Shown here: positions 42,141-58,489 of the stretch, piece by piece
Layout: the number at the start of each line of letters is the position of its first letter
How positions within the stretch are numbered: the first letter of the stretch is position 1
Assembly: GCF_050947335.1 (NCBI RefSeq)
Contig: NW_027473864.1
Span: 62,001 to 126,000 of the forward strand
Length of the DNA stretch: 64,000 nucleotides
Reading direction: 5' to 3'
DNA from: Megachile rotundata
Lineage: Eukaryota > Arthropoda > Insecta > Hymenoptera > Megachilidae
The notes under the pieces: generated by a model
Database searches by the model: none
What the model was told of the DNA's origin: nothing
What the model saw: only the letters and a program-made list of their open reading frames with translations
Program-made: the position numbers and the translations under genes

Positions 42141-43095
42141 CTTAGTATTATCACTCTAACTCATATTATTAGCCTTATTATGCTTATATGATCGATAGAA
42201 CGACAATTGCTGTACTTATTACTCTTATTATTATCAATCTAACTCATATTATTAGCCATATTATGCTTATATGATCGATAGAACGAGAATTACTATACTC
42301 ACTACTCTTAGTATTATCAATCTAACTCATATTATTAGCCATATTATGCTTATATGATCGATAGAACGACAATTACTATACTTATTACTCTTATTATTAT
42401 CAATCTAACTCATATTATTAGCCATATTATGCTTATATGATCGATAGAACGACAATTACTATACTTATTACTCTTATTATTATCAATCTAACTCATATTA
42501 TTAACCATATTATGCAGATATGATCGATCGCACGACATTTGCTATACCTATTACTCTTATTTTTATGAATCTGACTCATATTATTAACCATATTATGCAG
42601 ATATGATCGATAGATGTACAATTACTATACTCATTACTCTTAGTATTATCAATCTAACTCATATTATTAGCCATATTATGCTTATATGATCGATAGAATG
42701 AGAATTACTATACCCACTACTCTTAGTATTATCACTCTAACTCATATTATTAGCCTTATTATGCTTATATGATCGATAGAACGACAATTACTGTACTTAT
42801 TACTCTTATTATTATCAATCTAACTCATATTATTAGCCATATTATGCTTATATGATCGATAGAACGAGAATTACTATACTCACTACTCTTAGTATTATCA
42901 ATCTAACTCATATTATTAGCCATATTATGCTTATATGATCGATAGAACGACAATTACTATACTTATTACTCTTATTATCATCAATCTAACTCATATTATT
43001 AGCCATATTATGCTTATATGATCGATAGAACGAGAATTACTATACTCACTACTCTTAGTATTATCAATCTAACTCATATTATTAGCCATATTATG

Positions 43096-45060
43096 CTTAA
43101 ATGATCGATAGAACGACAATTACTATACTTATTACTCCTATTGTTATCAATCTAACTCATATTATTAGCCATATTATGCTTATGTGATCGATAGAACGAC
43201 AAATACTATACTTATTACTCTTATTATTATCAATCTAACTCATATTATTAACCATATTATGCAGATATGATCGATAGAACTACAATTACTATACTCATTA
43301 CTCTTATTATTATCAATCTAACTCATATTATTAGCCATATTATGCTTAAATGATTGATAGAACGACAATTACTATACTTATTACTCTTATTATTATCAAT
43401 CTAACTCATATTATTAGCCATATTATGCTTATATGATCGATAGAACGACAATTACTCTACTTATTACTCTTATTATTATCAATATAACTCATATTATTAG
43501 CCATATTATGCTTATATGATCGATAGAACGAGAATTACTATACTCACTACTCTTAGTATTACCAATCTAACTCATATTATTAGCCATATTATGCTTATAA
43601 TATCGATAGAACGACAATTACTATTCTTGTTACTGTTATTATTATCAATCTAACTCATATTATTAGCCATATTATGCTTAAATGATCGATAGAACTACAA
43701 TTACTATACTCATTGCTCTTATTATTATCAATCTAACTCATATTATTAGCCATATTATGCTTATATGATCGATAGAACGAGAATTACTATACTCACTACT
43801 CTTAATATTATTACTCTAACTCATACTATTAGCCATATTATGCTTATATGATCGATAGAACGACAATTACTATACTTATTACTCGTATTGTTATCAATCT
43901 AACTCATATTATTAGCCATATTATGCTTTTATGATCGATAGAACGAGAATTACTATACTCACTACTCTTAGTATTATCAATCTAACTCATATTATTAGCC
44001 ATATCATGCTTATATTATCGATAGAACGACAATTACTATACTTATTACTGTTATTATTATCAATCTAACTCACATTATTAGCCATATTATGCTTAAATGA
44101 TCGATAGAACGACAATTACTATACTTATTACTCCTATTGTTATCAATCTAACTCATATTATTAGCCATATTATGCTTATGTGATCGATAGAACGACAAAT
44201 ACTATACTTATTACTCTTATTATTATCAATCTAACTCATATTATTAACCATATTATGCAGATATGATCGATAGAACTACAATTACTATACTCATTACTCT
44301 TATTATTATCAATCTAACTCATATTATTAGCCATATTATGCATAAATGATTGATAGAACGACAATTACTATACTTATTACTCTTATTATTATCAATCTAA
44401 CTCATATTATTAGCCATATTATGCTTATATGATCGATAGAACGACAATTACTCTACTTATTACTCTTATTATTATCAATATAACTCATATTATTAGCCAT
44501 ATTATGCTTATATGATCGATAGAACGAGAATTACTATACTCACTACTCTTAGTATTATCAATCTAACTCATATTATTAGCCATATTATGCTTATAATATC
44601 GATAGAACGACAATTACTATTCTTGTTACTGTTATTATTATCAATCTAACTCATATTATTAGCCATATTATGCTTAAATGATCGATAGAACTACAATTAC
44701 TATACTCATTGCTCTTATTATTATCAATCTAACTCATATTATTAGCCATATTATGCTTATATGATCGATAGAACGAGAATTACTATACTCACTACTCTTA
44801 ATATTATTACTCTAACTCATACTATTAGCCGTATTATGCTTATATGATCGATAGAACGACAATTACTATACTTATTACTCTTATTGTTATCAATCTAACT
44901 CATATTATTAGCCATATTATGCTTATATGATCGATAGAACGAGAATTACTATACTCACTACTCTTAGTATTATCAATCTAACTCATATTATTAGCCATAT
45001 TATGCTTATATGATCGATAGAACGACAATTACTCTACTTATTACTCTTATTATTATCAAT
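43096..45060. repeat. Tandem pair of a 12-monomer HOR (996 bp)
   Basis: CTCCTATTGTTATC, GTGATCG/GACAAATAC, CAATATAACT, ATAATATCG, TTCTTGTTACTG and CATTGCTC each occur twice, 996 bp apart (for example CTATTCTTGT at 43,621 and 44,617). The same pair lies at about 60,442-62,250 in macro copy 2, again at 996 bp. Confidence 0.87.
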
Positions 45061-47689
45061 CTAACTCATATTATTAACCATATTATGCAGATATGATCGA
45101 TAGAACTACAATTACTATACTCATTACTCTTAGTATTATCAATCTAACTCATATTATTAGCCATATTATGCTTAAATGATCGATAGAACTACAATTACTA
45201 TACTCATTACTCTTATTATTATCAATCTAACTCATATTATTAGCCAAATTATGCTTATATGATCGATAGAACGAGAATTACTATAGTCACTACTCTTAAT
45301 ATTATTACTCTAACTCATATTATTAGCCATATTATGCTTATATGATCGATAGAACGACAATTACTATACTTATTACTCTTATTGTTATCAATCTAACTCA
45401 TATTATTAGCCATATTATGCTTATATGATCGATAGAACGAGAATTACTATACTCACTACTCTTAGTATTATCAATCTAACTCATATTATTAGCCATATTA
45501 TGCTTATATTATCGATAGAACGACAATTACTATACTTATTACTGTTATTATTATCAATCTAACTCGTATTATTAGACATATTATGCTTAAATGATTGATA
45601 GAACGACAATTACTATACTTTTTACTCTTATTATTATCAATCTTACTCATATCATTAGCCATATTATGCTTATATGATCGATAGAACGACAATTACTCTA
45701 CTTATTACTCTTATTATTATCAATCTAACTCATATTATTAACCATATTATGCTTATATGATCGATAGAACGACAATTACTATACTTATTACTCTTATTAT
45801 TATCAATCTAACTCATATTATTAACCATATTATGCAGATATGATCGATCGCACGACATTTGCTATACCTATTACTCTTATTATTATGCATCTAACTCATA
45901 TTATTAACCATATTATGCAGATATGATCTATAGAACTACAATTACTATACTCATTACTCTTATTATTATCAATCCAACTCATATTATTAGCCATATTATG
46001 CTTATATGATCGATAGAACGAGAATTACTATACTCACTACTCTTAGTATTATCAATCTAACTCATATTATTAGCCATATTATGCTTATATGATCGATAGA
46101 ATGAAAATTACTATACTCACTACTCTTAGTATTATCACTCTAAGTCATATTATTAGCCTTATTATGCTTATATGATCGATAGAACGACAATTACTGCACT
46201 TATTACTCTTATTATTATCAATCTAACTCATATTATTAGCCATATTATGCTTATATGATCGATAGAACGAGAATTACTATACTCACTACTCTTAGTATTA
46301 TCAATCTAACTCATATTATTAGCCATATTATGCTTAAATGATCGATAGAACGACAATTACTATACTTATTACTCTTATTGTTATCAATCTAACTCATATT
46401 ATTAGCCATATTATGCTTATATGATCGATAGAACGAGAATTACTATACTCACTACTCTTAGTATTATCAATCTAACTCATATTATTAGCCATATTATGCT
46501 TATATTATCGATAGAACGACAATTACTATACTTATTACTCTTATTATTATCAATCTAACTCATATTATTAGCCATATTATGCTTATATGATCGATAGAAC
46601 GACAATTACTGTACTTATTACTCTTATCATTATCGATCTAACTCATATTATTAACCATATTATGCAGATATGATCGATAGATCTACAATTACTATACTCA
46701 TTACTCTTAGTATTATCAATCTAACTCATATTATTAGCCATATTATGCTTATATGATCGATAGGATGAAAATTACTATACTCACTACTCTTAGTATTATC
46801 ACTCTAAGTCATATTATTAGCCTTATTATGCTTATATGATCGATAGAACGACAATTACTGCACTTATTACTCTTATTATTATCAATCTAACTCATATTAT
46901 TAGCCATATTATGCTTATATGATCGATAGAACGAGAATTACTATACTCACTACTCTTAGTATTATCAATCTAACTCATATTATTAGCCATATTATGCTTA
47001 AATGATCGATAGAACGACAATTACTATACTTATTACTCTTATTGTTATCAATCTAACTCATATTATTAGCCATATTATGCTTATATGATCGATAGAACGA
47101 GAATTACTATACTCACTACTCTTAGTATTATCAATCTAACTCATATTATTAGCCATATTATGCTTATATTATCGATAGAACGACAATTACTATACTTATT
47201 ACTGTTATTATTATCAATCTAACTCGTATTATTAGACATATTATGCTTAAATGATTGATAGAACGACAATTACTATACTTATTACTCTTATTATTATCAA
47301 TCTAACTCATATTATTAGCCATATTATGCTTATATGATCGATAGAACGACAATTACTCTACTTACTACTCTTATTATTATCAATCTAACTCATATTATTA
47401 GCCATATTATGCTTAAATGATCGATAGAACTACAATTACTATACTCATTACTCTTATTATTATCAATCTAACTCATATTATTAGCCATATTATGCTTATA
47501 TGATCGATAGAATGAGAATTACTATACTCACTACTCTTAGTATTATCAATCTAACTCATATTATTAGCCATATTATGCTTAAATGATCGATAGAACTACA
47601 ATTACTATACTCATTACTCTTATTATTATCAATCTAACTCATATTATTAGCCATATTATGCTTATATAATCGATAGAACGAGAATTACT

Positions 47690-49250
47690 ATACTCACTAC
47701 TCTTAATATTATTACTCTAACTCATATTATTAGCCATTTTATGCTTATATGATCGATAGAACGACAATTACTATATTTATTACTCTTATTGTTATCAATC
47801 TAACTCATATTATTAACCATATTATGCTTATATGATCGATAGAACGACAATTACTATACTTATTACTCTTATTATTATCAATCTAACTCATATTATTAAC
47901 CATATTATGCAGATATGATCGATCGCACGACATTTGCTATACATATTACTCTTATTATTATGCATCTAACTCATATTATTAACCATATTATGCAGATATG
48001 ATCTATAGAACTACAATTACTATACTCACTACTCTTATTATTATCAATCTAACTCATATTATTAGGCATATTATGCTTATATGATCGATAGAACGACAAT
48101 TACTATACTCATTACTCTTATTATTATCAATCTAACGCATATTATTAGCCATATTATGCTTATATGATCGACAGAACGACAATTACTATACTTATTACAC
48201 TCACTATTATCGATCTAACTCATGTTATTAACCATATTATGCAGATATGATCGATAGAACGACAATTACTATACTTATTACTCTTATTATTATCAATCTA
48301 ACTCATATTATTAGCCAAACTATGCAGATATGATCGATAGAACTACAATTACTATACTCATTACTCTTATTATTATCAATCCAACTCATATTATTACCCA
48401 TATTATGCTGATATGATCGATAGAGCGACATTCACTATACTTATTACACTCACTATTATCAATCTAACTCATATTATTAACCATATTATGCAGATATGAT
48501 CGATAGAACGACAATTACTATACTTATTACTCTTATTATTATCATTCTAACTCATATTATTAACCATATTATGCAGATATGAGCGATCGAACTACAATTA
48601 CTATACTCATACTCTTATTATTATCAATCTAACTCATATTATTAGCCATATTATGCTTATATTATCGATAGAACGACAATTACTATACTCACTACTCTTA
48701 ATATTATTACTCTAACTCATATTATTAGCCATTTTATGCTTATATGATCGATAGAACGACAATTACTATATTTATTACTCTTATTGTTATCAATCTAACT
48801 CATATTATTAACCATATTATGCTTATATGATCGATAGAACGACAATTACTATACTTATTACTCTTATTATTATCAATCTAACTCATATTATTAACCATAT
48901 TATGCAGATATGATCGATCGCACGACATTTGCTATACATATTACTCTTATTATTATGCATCTAACTCATATTATTAACCATATTATGCAGATATGATCTA
49001 TAGAACTACAATTACTATACTCACTACTCTTATTATTATCAATCTAACTCATATTATTAGGCATATTATGCTTATATGATCGATAGAACGACAATTACTA
49101 TACTCATTACTCTTATTATTATCAATCTAACGCATATTATTAGCCATATTATGCTTATATGATCGACAGAACGACAATTACTATACTTATTACACTCACT
49201 ATTATCGATCTAACTCATGTTATTAACCATATTATGCAGATATGATCGAT
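47690..49250. repeat. Partial tandem duplication of 12 monomers
   Basis: GCCATTTTATGC followed by CTATATTTATT, the D unit with ATACATATT, GATCTATAG, AACGCAT and CTCATGTTATT occurs twice, 995 bp apart (12 x 83 minus the private one-base deletion near 48,610). The second copy stops at about 49,250, where the sequence joins the block paired with 32,905. Confidence 0.84.
48603..48614. other. One-base deletion (ACTCATACTC)
   Basis: Homologous units read ACTCATTACTC. The single lost T explains the constant -1 in all later offsets between macro copies 1 and 2 and completes the net -8 register balance. Confidence 0.82.
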
Positions 49251-52200
49251 AGAACGACAATTACTATACTTATTACTCTTATTATTATCAATCTAACTCA
49301 TATTATTAGCCATATTATGCTTATATGATCGATAGAACGACAATTACTCTACTTATTACTCTTATTATTATCAATCTAACTCATATTATTAGCCATATTA
49401 TGCTTATATGATCGATAGAACTACAATTACTATACTCATTACTCTTATTATTATCAATCCAACTCATATTATTACCCATATTATGCTGATATGATCGATA
49501 GAGCGACATTCACTATACTTATTACACTCACTATTATCAATCTAACTCATATTATTAACCATATTATGCAGATATGATCGATAGAACGACTATTACTATA
49601 CTTATTACTCTTATTATTATCATTCTAACTCATATTATTAACCATATTATGCAGATATGAGCGATAGAACTACAATTACTATACTTATTACTCGTATTAT
49701 TATAAATCTAACTCATATTATTAGCCATATTATGCTTATATGATCGATAGAACGACAAATACTATACTTATTACTCTTATTATTATCAATCTAATTCATA
49801 TTATTAACCATATTATGCTAATATGATCGATAGAACGACAATTACTATACTTATTACACTCACTGTTATCAATCTAACTCATATTATTAACCATATTGTG
49901 CAGATATGATCGATAGCACGACATTTACTATACACATTACTCTTACTATTATTAATCTAACTCATATTATTAGCCTTATTATGCTTATATTATCGATAGA
50001 ACGACAATTACTATACTTATTACTGTTATTATTATCAATCTGACTCGTATTATTAGACATATTATGCTTAAATGATTGATTGAACGACAATTACTATACT
50101 TATTACTCTTATTATTATCAATCTAACTCATATTATTAGCCATATTATGCTTATATGATCGATAGAACGACAATTACTCTACTTATTACTCTTATTATTA
50201 TCAATCTAACTCATATTATTAGCCATATTATGCTTAAATGATCGATAGAACTACAATTACTATACTCATTACTCTTATTATTATCAATCTAACTCATATT
50301 ATTAACCATATTATGCAGATATGATCGATCGCACGACATTTGCTATACCTATTACTCTTATTATTATGCATCTAACTCATATTATTAACCATATTATGCA
50401 GATATGATCTATAGAACTACAATTACTATACTCACTACTCTTATTATTATCAATCTAACTCATATTATTAGCCATATTATGCTTATATGATCGATAGAAC
50501 GACAATTACTATACTCATTACTCTTATTATTATCAATCTAACGCATATTATTAGCCATATTATGCTTATATGATCGACAGAACGACAATTACTATACTTA
50601 TTACACTCACTATTATCAATCTAACTCATGTTATTAACCATATTATGCAGATATGATCGATAGAACGACAATTACTATACTTATTACTCTTATTATTATC
50701 AATCTAACTCATATTATTAGCCAAACTATGCAGATATGATCGATAGAACTACAATTACTATACTCATTACTCTTATTATTATCAATCTAACTCATATTAT
50801 TAGCCATATTATGCTTATATGATCGACAGAACGAGAATTACTACACTCACTACTCTTAGTATTATCAATCTAACTCATATTATTAGCCATATTATGCTTA
50901 TATGATCGAGAGAACGACAATTACTATACTTATTACACTCACTGTTATCAATCTAACTCATATTATTAACCATATTATGCAGATATGATCGATAGAACGA
51001 CAGTTACTATACACATTACTCTTACTATTATCAATCTAACTCATATTATTAACCATATTATGCAGATATGATCGATAGCACGACATGTACTATACTTACT
51101 ACTCTTATTATTATCAACCTAACTCACATTATTAGCCATATTATGCTTAAATGATCGATAGAACGACAATTACTATACTTATTACTCTTATTATTATCAA
51201 TCTAACTCATATTATTAGCCATATTATGCTTATATGAGCAATAGAACTACAATTACTATACTTATTACTCTTATTATTATAAATCTAACTCATATTATTA
51301 ACCATATTATGCAGATATGATCGATAGAACTACAATTACTATACTTATTACTCTTATTATTATCAATCTAACTCGTATTATTAGCCATATTATGCTTATA
51401 TGATCGACAGAACGAGAATTACTATACTCACTACTCTTAGTATTATCAATCTAACTCATATTATTAGCCATATTATGCTTATATTATCGATAGAACGACA
51501 ATTACTATACTTATTACTCTTATTATTATCAATCCAACTCATATTATTACCCATATTATGCTGATATGATCGATAGAGCGACATTCACTATACTTATTAC
51601 ACTCACTATTATCAATCTAACTCATATTATTAACCATATTATGCAGATATGATCGATAGAACGACAATTACTATACTTATTACTCTTATTATTATCATTC
51701 TAACTCATATTATTAACCATATTATGCAGATATGAGCGATAGAACTACAATTACTATACTCATTACTCTTATTATTATCAATCTAACTCATATTATTAGC
51801 CATATTATGCTTATATGATCGATAGAACGACAATTACTATACTTATTATTCTTATTTTTATCAACCCAACTCATATTATTCGCCATATTATGCTTAAATG
51901 ATCGATAGAACGACAATTACTATACTTATTACACTCACTGTTATCAATCTAACTCATATTATTAACCATATTGTGCGGATATGATCGATAGCACGACATT
52001 TATTATACACATTACTCTTACTATTATTAATCTAACTCATATTATTAGCCTTATTATGCTTATATGATCGATAGAACGACAATTACTGTACTTATTACTC
52101 TTACTATTATCAATCTAACTCATATTATTAACCATATTATGCAGATATGATCGATAGCACGACATTTACTATACTTACTACTCTTATTATTATCAATCTA

Positions 52201-53699
52201 ACTCATATTATTAGCTATATTATGCTTAAATGATCGATAGAACGACAATTACTATACTTATTACTCTTATTATTATCAATCTAACTCATATTATTAGCCA
52301 TATTATGCTTATATTATCGATAGAGCGACAATTACTATACTTATTACTGTTATTATTATCAATGTAACTCATATTATTAGCCATATTGTGCTTAAATGAT
52401 CGATAGAAAGACAATTACTATACTTATTACTCTTATTATTATCAATCTAACTCATATTATTAGCGATATTATGCTTATGTGATCGATAGAACGGCAAATA
52501 CTATACTTATTACTGTTATTATTATCAATCTAACTCATATTATTAGCCATATTATGCTTAAATGATCGATAGAACTACAATTACTATACTCATTACTCTT
52601 ATTATTATCAATCTAACTCATATTATTAGCCATATTATGCTTATATGATCGATAGAACGAGAATTACTATACTCACTACTCTTAATATTATCACTCTAAC
52701 TCATATTATTAGCCTTATTATGCTTATATGATCGATAGAACGACAATTACTGTACTTATTACTCTTATTATTATCAATCTAACTCATATTATTAGCCATA
52801 TTGTGCTTAAATGATCGATAGAAAGACAATTACTATACTTATTACTCTTATTATTATCAATCTAACTCATATTATTAGCGATATTATGCTTATGTGATCG
52901 ATAGAACGACAAATACTATACTTATTACTGTTATTATTATCAATCTAACTCATATTATTAGCCATATTATGCTTAAATGATCGATAGAAAGACAATTACT
53001 ATACTTATTACTCTTATTATTATCAATCTAACTCATATTATTAGCGATATTATGCTTATGTGATCGATAGAACGACAAATACTATACTTATTACTGTTAT
53101 TATTATCAATGTAACTCATATTATTAGCCATATTATGCTTAAATGATCGATAGAACTACAATTACTATACTCATTACTCTTATTATTATCAATCCAACTC
53201 ATATTATTAGCCATATTATGCTTATATGATCGATAGAACGACAATTACTATACTTATTACTCTTATTATTATCAATCTAACTCATATTATTAACCATATT
53301 ATGCAGATATGATCGATAGAACTACAATTACCATACTCATTACTCTTATTATTATCAATCTAACTCATATTATTAGCCATATTATGCTTAAATGATTGAT
53401 AGAACGACAATTACTATACTTATTACTCTTATTATTATCAATCTAACTCATATTATTAGCCATATTATGCTTATATGATCGATAGAACGACAATTACTCT
53501 ACTTATAACTCTTATTATTATCAATCTAACTCATATTATTAACCATATTATGCTTATATGATCGATAGAACGACAATTACTATACTTATTACTCTTATTA
53601 TTATCAATCTAACTCATATTATTAACCATATTATGCAGATATGATCGATCGCACGACATTCGCTATACCTATTACTCTTATTATTATGAATCTAACTCA

Positions 53700-56576
53700 T
53701 ATTATTAACCATATTATGCAGATATGATCTATAGAACTACAATTACTATACTCATTACTCTTATTACTATCAATCTAACTCATATTATTAGCCATATTAT
53801 GCTTATATCATCGATAGAATGAGAATTACTATACTCACTACTCTTAGTATTATCACTCTAACTCATATTATTAGCCTTATTATGCTTGTATGATCGATAG
53901 AACGACAATTACTGTACTTATTACTCTTATTATTATCAATCTAACTCATATTATTAGCCATATTATGCTTATATGATCAATAGATCGAGAATTACTATAC
54001 TCACTACTCTTAGTATTATCAATCTAACTCATATTATTAGCCATATTATGCTTATATGATCGATAGAACGACAGTTACTATACTTATTACTCTTATTATT
54101 ATCAATCTAACTCATATTATTAGCCATATTATGCTTATATGATCGATAGAACGAGAATTACTATACTCACTACTCTTAGTATTATCAATCTAACTCATAT
54201 TATTAGCCATATTATGCTTATAATATCGATAGAACGACAATTACTATACTTGTTACTGTTATTATTATCAATCTAACACATATTATTAGCCATATTATGC
54301 TTAAATGATCGATAGAACTACAATTACTATACTCATTGCTCTTATTATTATCAATCTAACTCATATTATTAGCCATATTATGCTTATATGATCGATAGAA
54401 CGAGAATTACTATACTCACTACTCTTAATATTATTACTCTAACTCATACTATTAGCCATATTATGCTTATATGATCGATAGAACGACAATTACTATACTT
54501 ATTACTCTTATTGTTATCAATCTAACTCATATTATTAGCCATATTATGCTTATATGATCGATAGAACGAGAATTACTATACTCACTACTCTTAGTATTAT
54601 CAATCTAACTCATATTATTAGCCATATCATGCTTATATTATCGATAGAACGACAATTACTATACTTATTACTGTTATTATTATCAATCTAACCCGTATTG
54701 TTAGACATATTATGCTTAAATGATTGATAGAACGACAATTACTATAATTATTACTCTTATTATTATCAATCTAACTCATATTATTAGCCATATTATGCTT
54801 ATATGATCGATAGAACTACAATTACTATACTCATTACTCTTATTATTATCAATCTAACTCATATTATTAGCCATATTATGCTTATATGATCGATAGAACG
54901 ACAATTACTGTACTTATTACTCTTATCATTATCGATCTAACTCATATTATTAACCATATTATGCTTATATGATCGATAGAACGACAATTACTATACTTAT
55001 TACTCTTATTATTATCAATCTAACTCATATTATTAACCATATTATGCAGATATGATCGATCGCACGACATTTGCTATACCTATTACTCTTATTTTTATGA
55101 ATCTGACTCATATTATTAACCATATTATGCAGATATGATCGATAGATCTACAATTACTATACTCATTACTCTTAGTATTATCAATGTAACTCATATTATT
55201 AGCCATATTATGCTTATATGATCGATAGAATGAGAATTACTATACTCACTACTCTTAGTATTATCACTCTAACTCATATTATTAGCCATATTATGCTTAT
55301 ATGAGCAATAGAACTACAATTACTATACTTATTACTCTTATTATTATCTATCTAACTCATATTATTAGCCATATTATGCTTATATGATCGATAGAACGAG
55401 AATTACTATACTCACTACTCTTAGTGTTATCAATCTAACTCATATTATTAGCCATATTATGCTTATATGATCGATAGAACGACAATTACTATACTTATTA
55501 CTCTTATTATTATCAATCTAACTCCTATTATTAGCCATATTATGCTTATATGATCGATAGAACGAGAATTACTATACTCACTACTCTTAGTATTATCAAT
55601 CTAACTCATATTATTAGCCATATTATGCTTAAATGATCGATAGAACTACAATTACTATACTCATTACTCTTATTGTTATCAATCTAACTCATATTATTAG
55701 CCATATTATGCTTATATGATCGATAGAACGAGAATTACTATACTCACTACTCTTAGTGTTATCAATCTAACTCATATTATTAGCCATATTATGCTTATAT
55801 GATCGATAGAACGACAATTACTATACTTATTACTCTTATTATTATCAATCTAACTCATATTATTAACCATATTATGCAGATATGATCGATCGCACGACAT
55901 TTGCTATACCTATTACTCTTATTTTTATGAATCTGACTCATATTATTAACCATATTATGCAGATATGATCTATAGAACTACAATTACTATACTCATTACT
56001 CTTATTACTATCAATCTAACTCATATTATTAGCCATATTATGCTTATATGATCGATAGAATGAGAATTACTATACTCACTACTCTTAGTATTATCACTCT
56101 AACTCATATTATTAGCCTTATTATGCTTGTATGATCGATAGAACGACAATTACTGTACTTATTACTCTTATTATTATCAATCTAACTCATATTATTAGCC
56201 ATATTATGCTTATATGATCAATAGATCGAGAATTACTATACTCACTACTCTTAGTATTATCAATCTAACTCATATTATTAGCCATATTATGCTTATATGA
56301 TCGATAGAACGACAGTTACTATACTTATTACTCTTATTATTATCAATCTAACTCATATTATTAGCCATATTATGCTTATATGATCGATAGAACGAGAATT
56401 ACTATACTCACTACTCTTAGTATTATCAATCTAACTCATATTATTAGCCATATTATGCTTATAATATCGATAGAACGACAATTACTATACTTGTTACTGT
56501 TATTATTATCAATCTAACACATATTATTAGCCATATTATGCTTAAATGATCGATAGAACTACAATTACTATACTCA
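53700..56576. repeat. Direct duplication of about 635 bp at 27-monomer distance (53,700-54,335 and 55,941-56,576)
   Basis: CTTACTATC, GCTTGTATG, GATCAATAGATCGAG, CGACAGTTAC, ATAATATCG with CTTGTTACTG, and AACACATATT occur in both places, 2,241 bp apart (27 x 83). The second copy replaces the corresponding part of macro copy 1 (about 40,335-40,890), so it arose within copy 2 or was lost from copy 1. Confidence 0.83.
53809..54057. other. Three extra monomers in macro copy 2 (249 bp)
   Basis: The offset to macro copy 1 rises from 15,271 to 15,520 bp, exactly three monomers, at the partner of about 38,538. The extra units carry AATGAGAATT, GCTTGTATG and GATCAATAGATCGAG. The same three units are inside the 27-monomer duplication at 55.9-56.6 kb. 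This copy alone has ATCATCG near 53,809, a later private change. Confidence 0.8.
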
Positions 56577-58489
56577 TTACTCTTAGTATTATCAATGTAA
56601 CTCATATTATTAGCCATATTATGCTTATATGATCGATAGAATGAGAATTACTATACTCACTACTCTTAGTATTATCACTCTAACTCATATTATTAGCCAT
56701 ATTATGCTTATATGAGCAATAGAACTACAATTACTATACTTATTACTCTTATTATTATCTATCTAACTCATATTATTAGCCATATTATGCTTATATGATC
56801 GATAGAACGAGAATTACTATACTCACTACTCTTAGTGTTATCAATCTAACTCATATTATTAGCCATATTATGCTTATATGATCGATAGAACGACAATTAC
56901 TATACTTATTACTCTTATTATTATCAATCTAACTCCTATTATTAGCCATATTATGCTTATATGATCGATAGAACGAGAATTACTATACTCACTACTCTTA
57001 GTATTATCAATCTAACTCATATTATTAGCCATATTATGCTTAAATGATCGATAGAACTACAATTACTATACTCATTACTCTTATTGTTATCAATCTAACT
57101 CATATTATTAGCCATATTATGCTTATATGATCGATAGAACGAGAATTACTATACTCACTACTCTTAGTGTTATCAATCTAACTCATATTATTAGCCATAT
57201 TATGCTTATATGATCGATAGAACGACAATTACTATACTTATTACTCTTATTATTATCAATCTAACTCCTATTATTAGCCATATTATGCTTATATGATCGA
57301 TAGAACGAGAATTACTATACTCACTACTCTTAGTATTATCAATCTAACTCATATTATTAGCCATATTATGCTTAAATGATCGATAGAACTACAATTACTA
57401 TACTCATTACTCTTATTATTATCAATCTAACTCATATTATTAGCCATATTATGCTTATATGATCGATAGAACGAGAATTACTATACTCACTACTCTTAGT
57501 ATTATCAATCTAACTCATATTATTAGCCATATTATGCTTATATTATCGATAGAACGACAATTACTCTACTTATTACTCTTATTATTATCAATCTAACTAA
57601 TATTATTAACCATATTATGCTTATATGATCGATAGAACTACAATTACTATACATATTACTCTTATTATTATCAATCTAACTCATATTATTAGCCATATTA
57701 TGTTTAAATGATCGATAGAACGACAATTACTATACTTATTACTCTTATTATTATCAATCTAACTCATATTATTAGCCATATTATGCTTATATGATCGATA
57801 GAACGACAATTACTGTACTTATTACTCTTATCATTATCGATCTAACTCATATTATTAACCATATTATGCTTATATGATCGATAGAACGACAATTACTATA
57901 CTTATTACTCTTATTATTATCAATCTAACTCATATTATTAACCATATTATGCAGATATGATCGATCGCACGACATTTGCTATACCTATTACTCTTATTTT
58001 TATGAATCTGACTCATATTATTAACCATATTATGCAGATATGATCGATAGATCTACAATTACTAAACTCATTACTCTTAGTATTATCAATGTTACTCATA
58101 TTATTAGCCATATTATGATTATATGATCGATAGAATGAGAATTACTATACTCACTACTCTTAGTATTATCACTCTAACTCATATTATTAGCCTTATTATG
58201 CTTATATGATCGATAGAACGACAATTGCTGTACTTATTACTCTTATTATTATCAATCTAACTCATATTATTAGCCATATTATGCTTATATGATCGATAGA
58301 ACGAGAATTACTATACTCACTACTCTTAGTATTATCAATCTAACTCATATTATTAGCCATATTATGCTTATATGATCGATAGAACGACAATTACTATACT
58401 TATTACTCTTATTATTATCAATCTAACTCATATTATTAGCCATATTATGCTTATATGATCGATAGAACGAGAATTACTATACTCACTAC

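Larger units (their letters stand above)
28609..46039. repeat. Macro-repeat copy 1 (about 17.4 kb, about 210 monomers)
   Basis: The AATGAAAATT landmark occurs at 28,669, 46,100 and 63,363, giving steps of 17,431 (210 x 83 + 1) and 17,263 (208 x 83 - 1). The order of HOR blocks between these anchors is conserved between copies: the 8-mer pair, the D/GATCTATAG block, the conserved 1.1-kb block, the GATAGAAAGAC dimers, the AATGTAACT series, the GATGTACA block and the 12-mer pair. About 30.6-32.9 kb is present here but largely missing from copy 2. Confidence 0.85.

Noticed and set aside
45504..45692. 62-codon open frame on the minus strand, also at 62,767-62,955
   Set aside because: It is antisense satellite. 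The frame is open only because the shared A-to-T change at 45,644 (62,907) removes a TAG stop that normally occurs in each unit. Its two copies are identical because the block is duplicated. Since 83 is not divisible by 3, the frame shifts every unit, and low-complexity I/N/S-rich translation has no domain. Not a gene.
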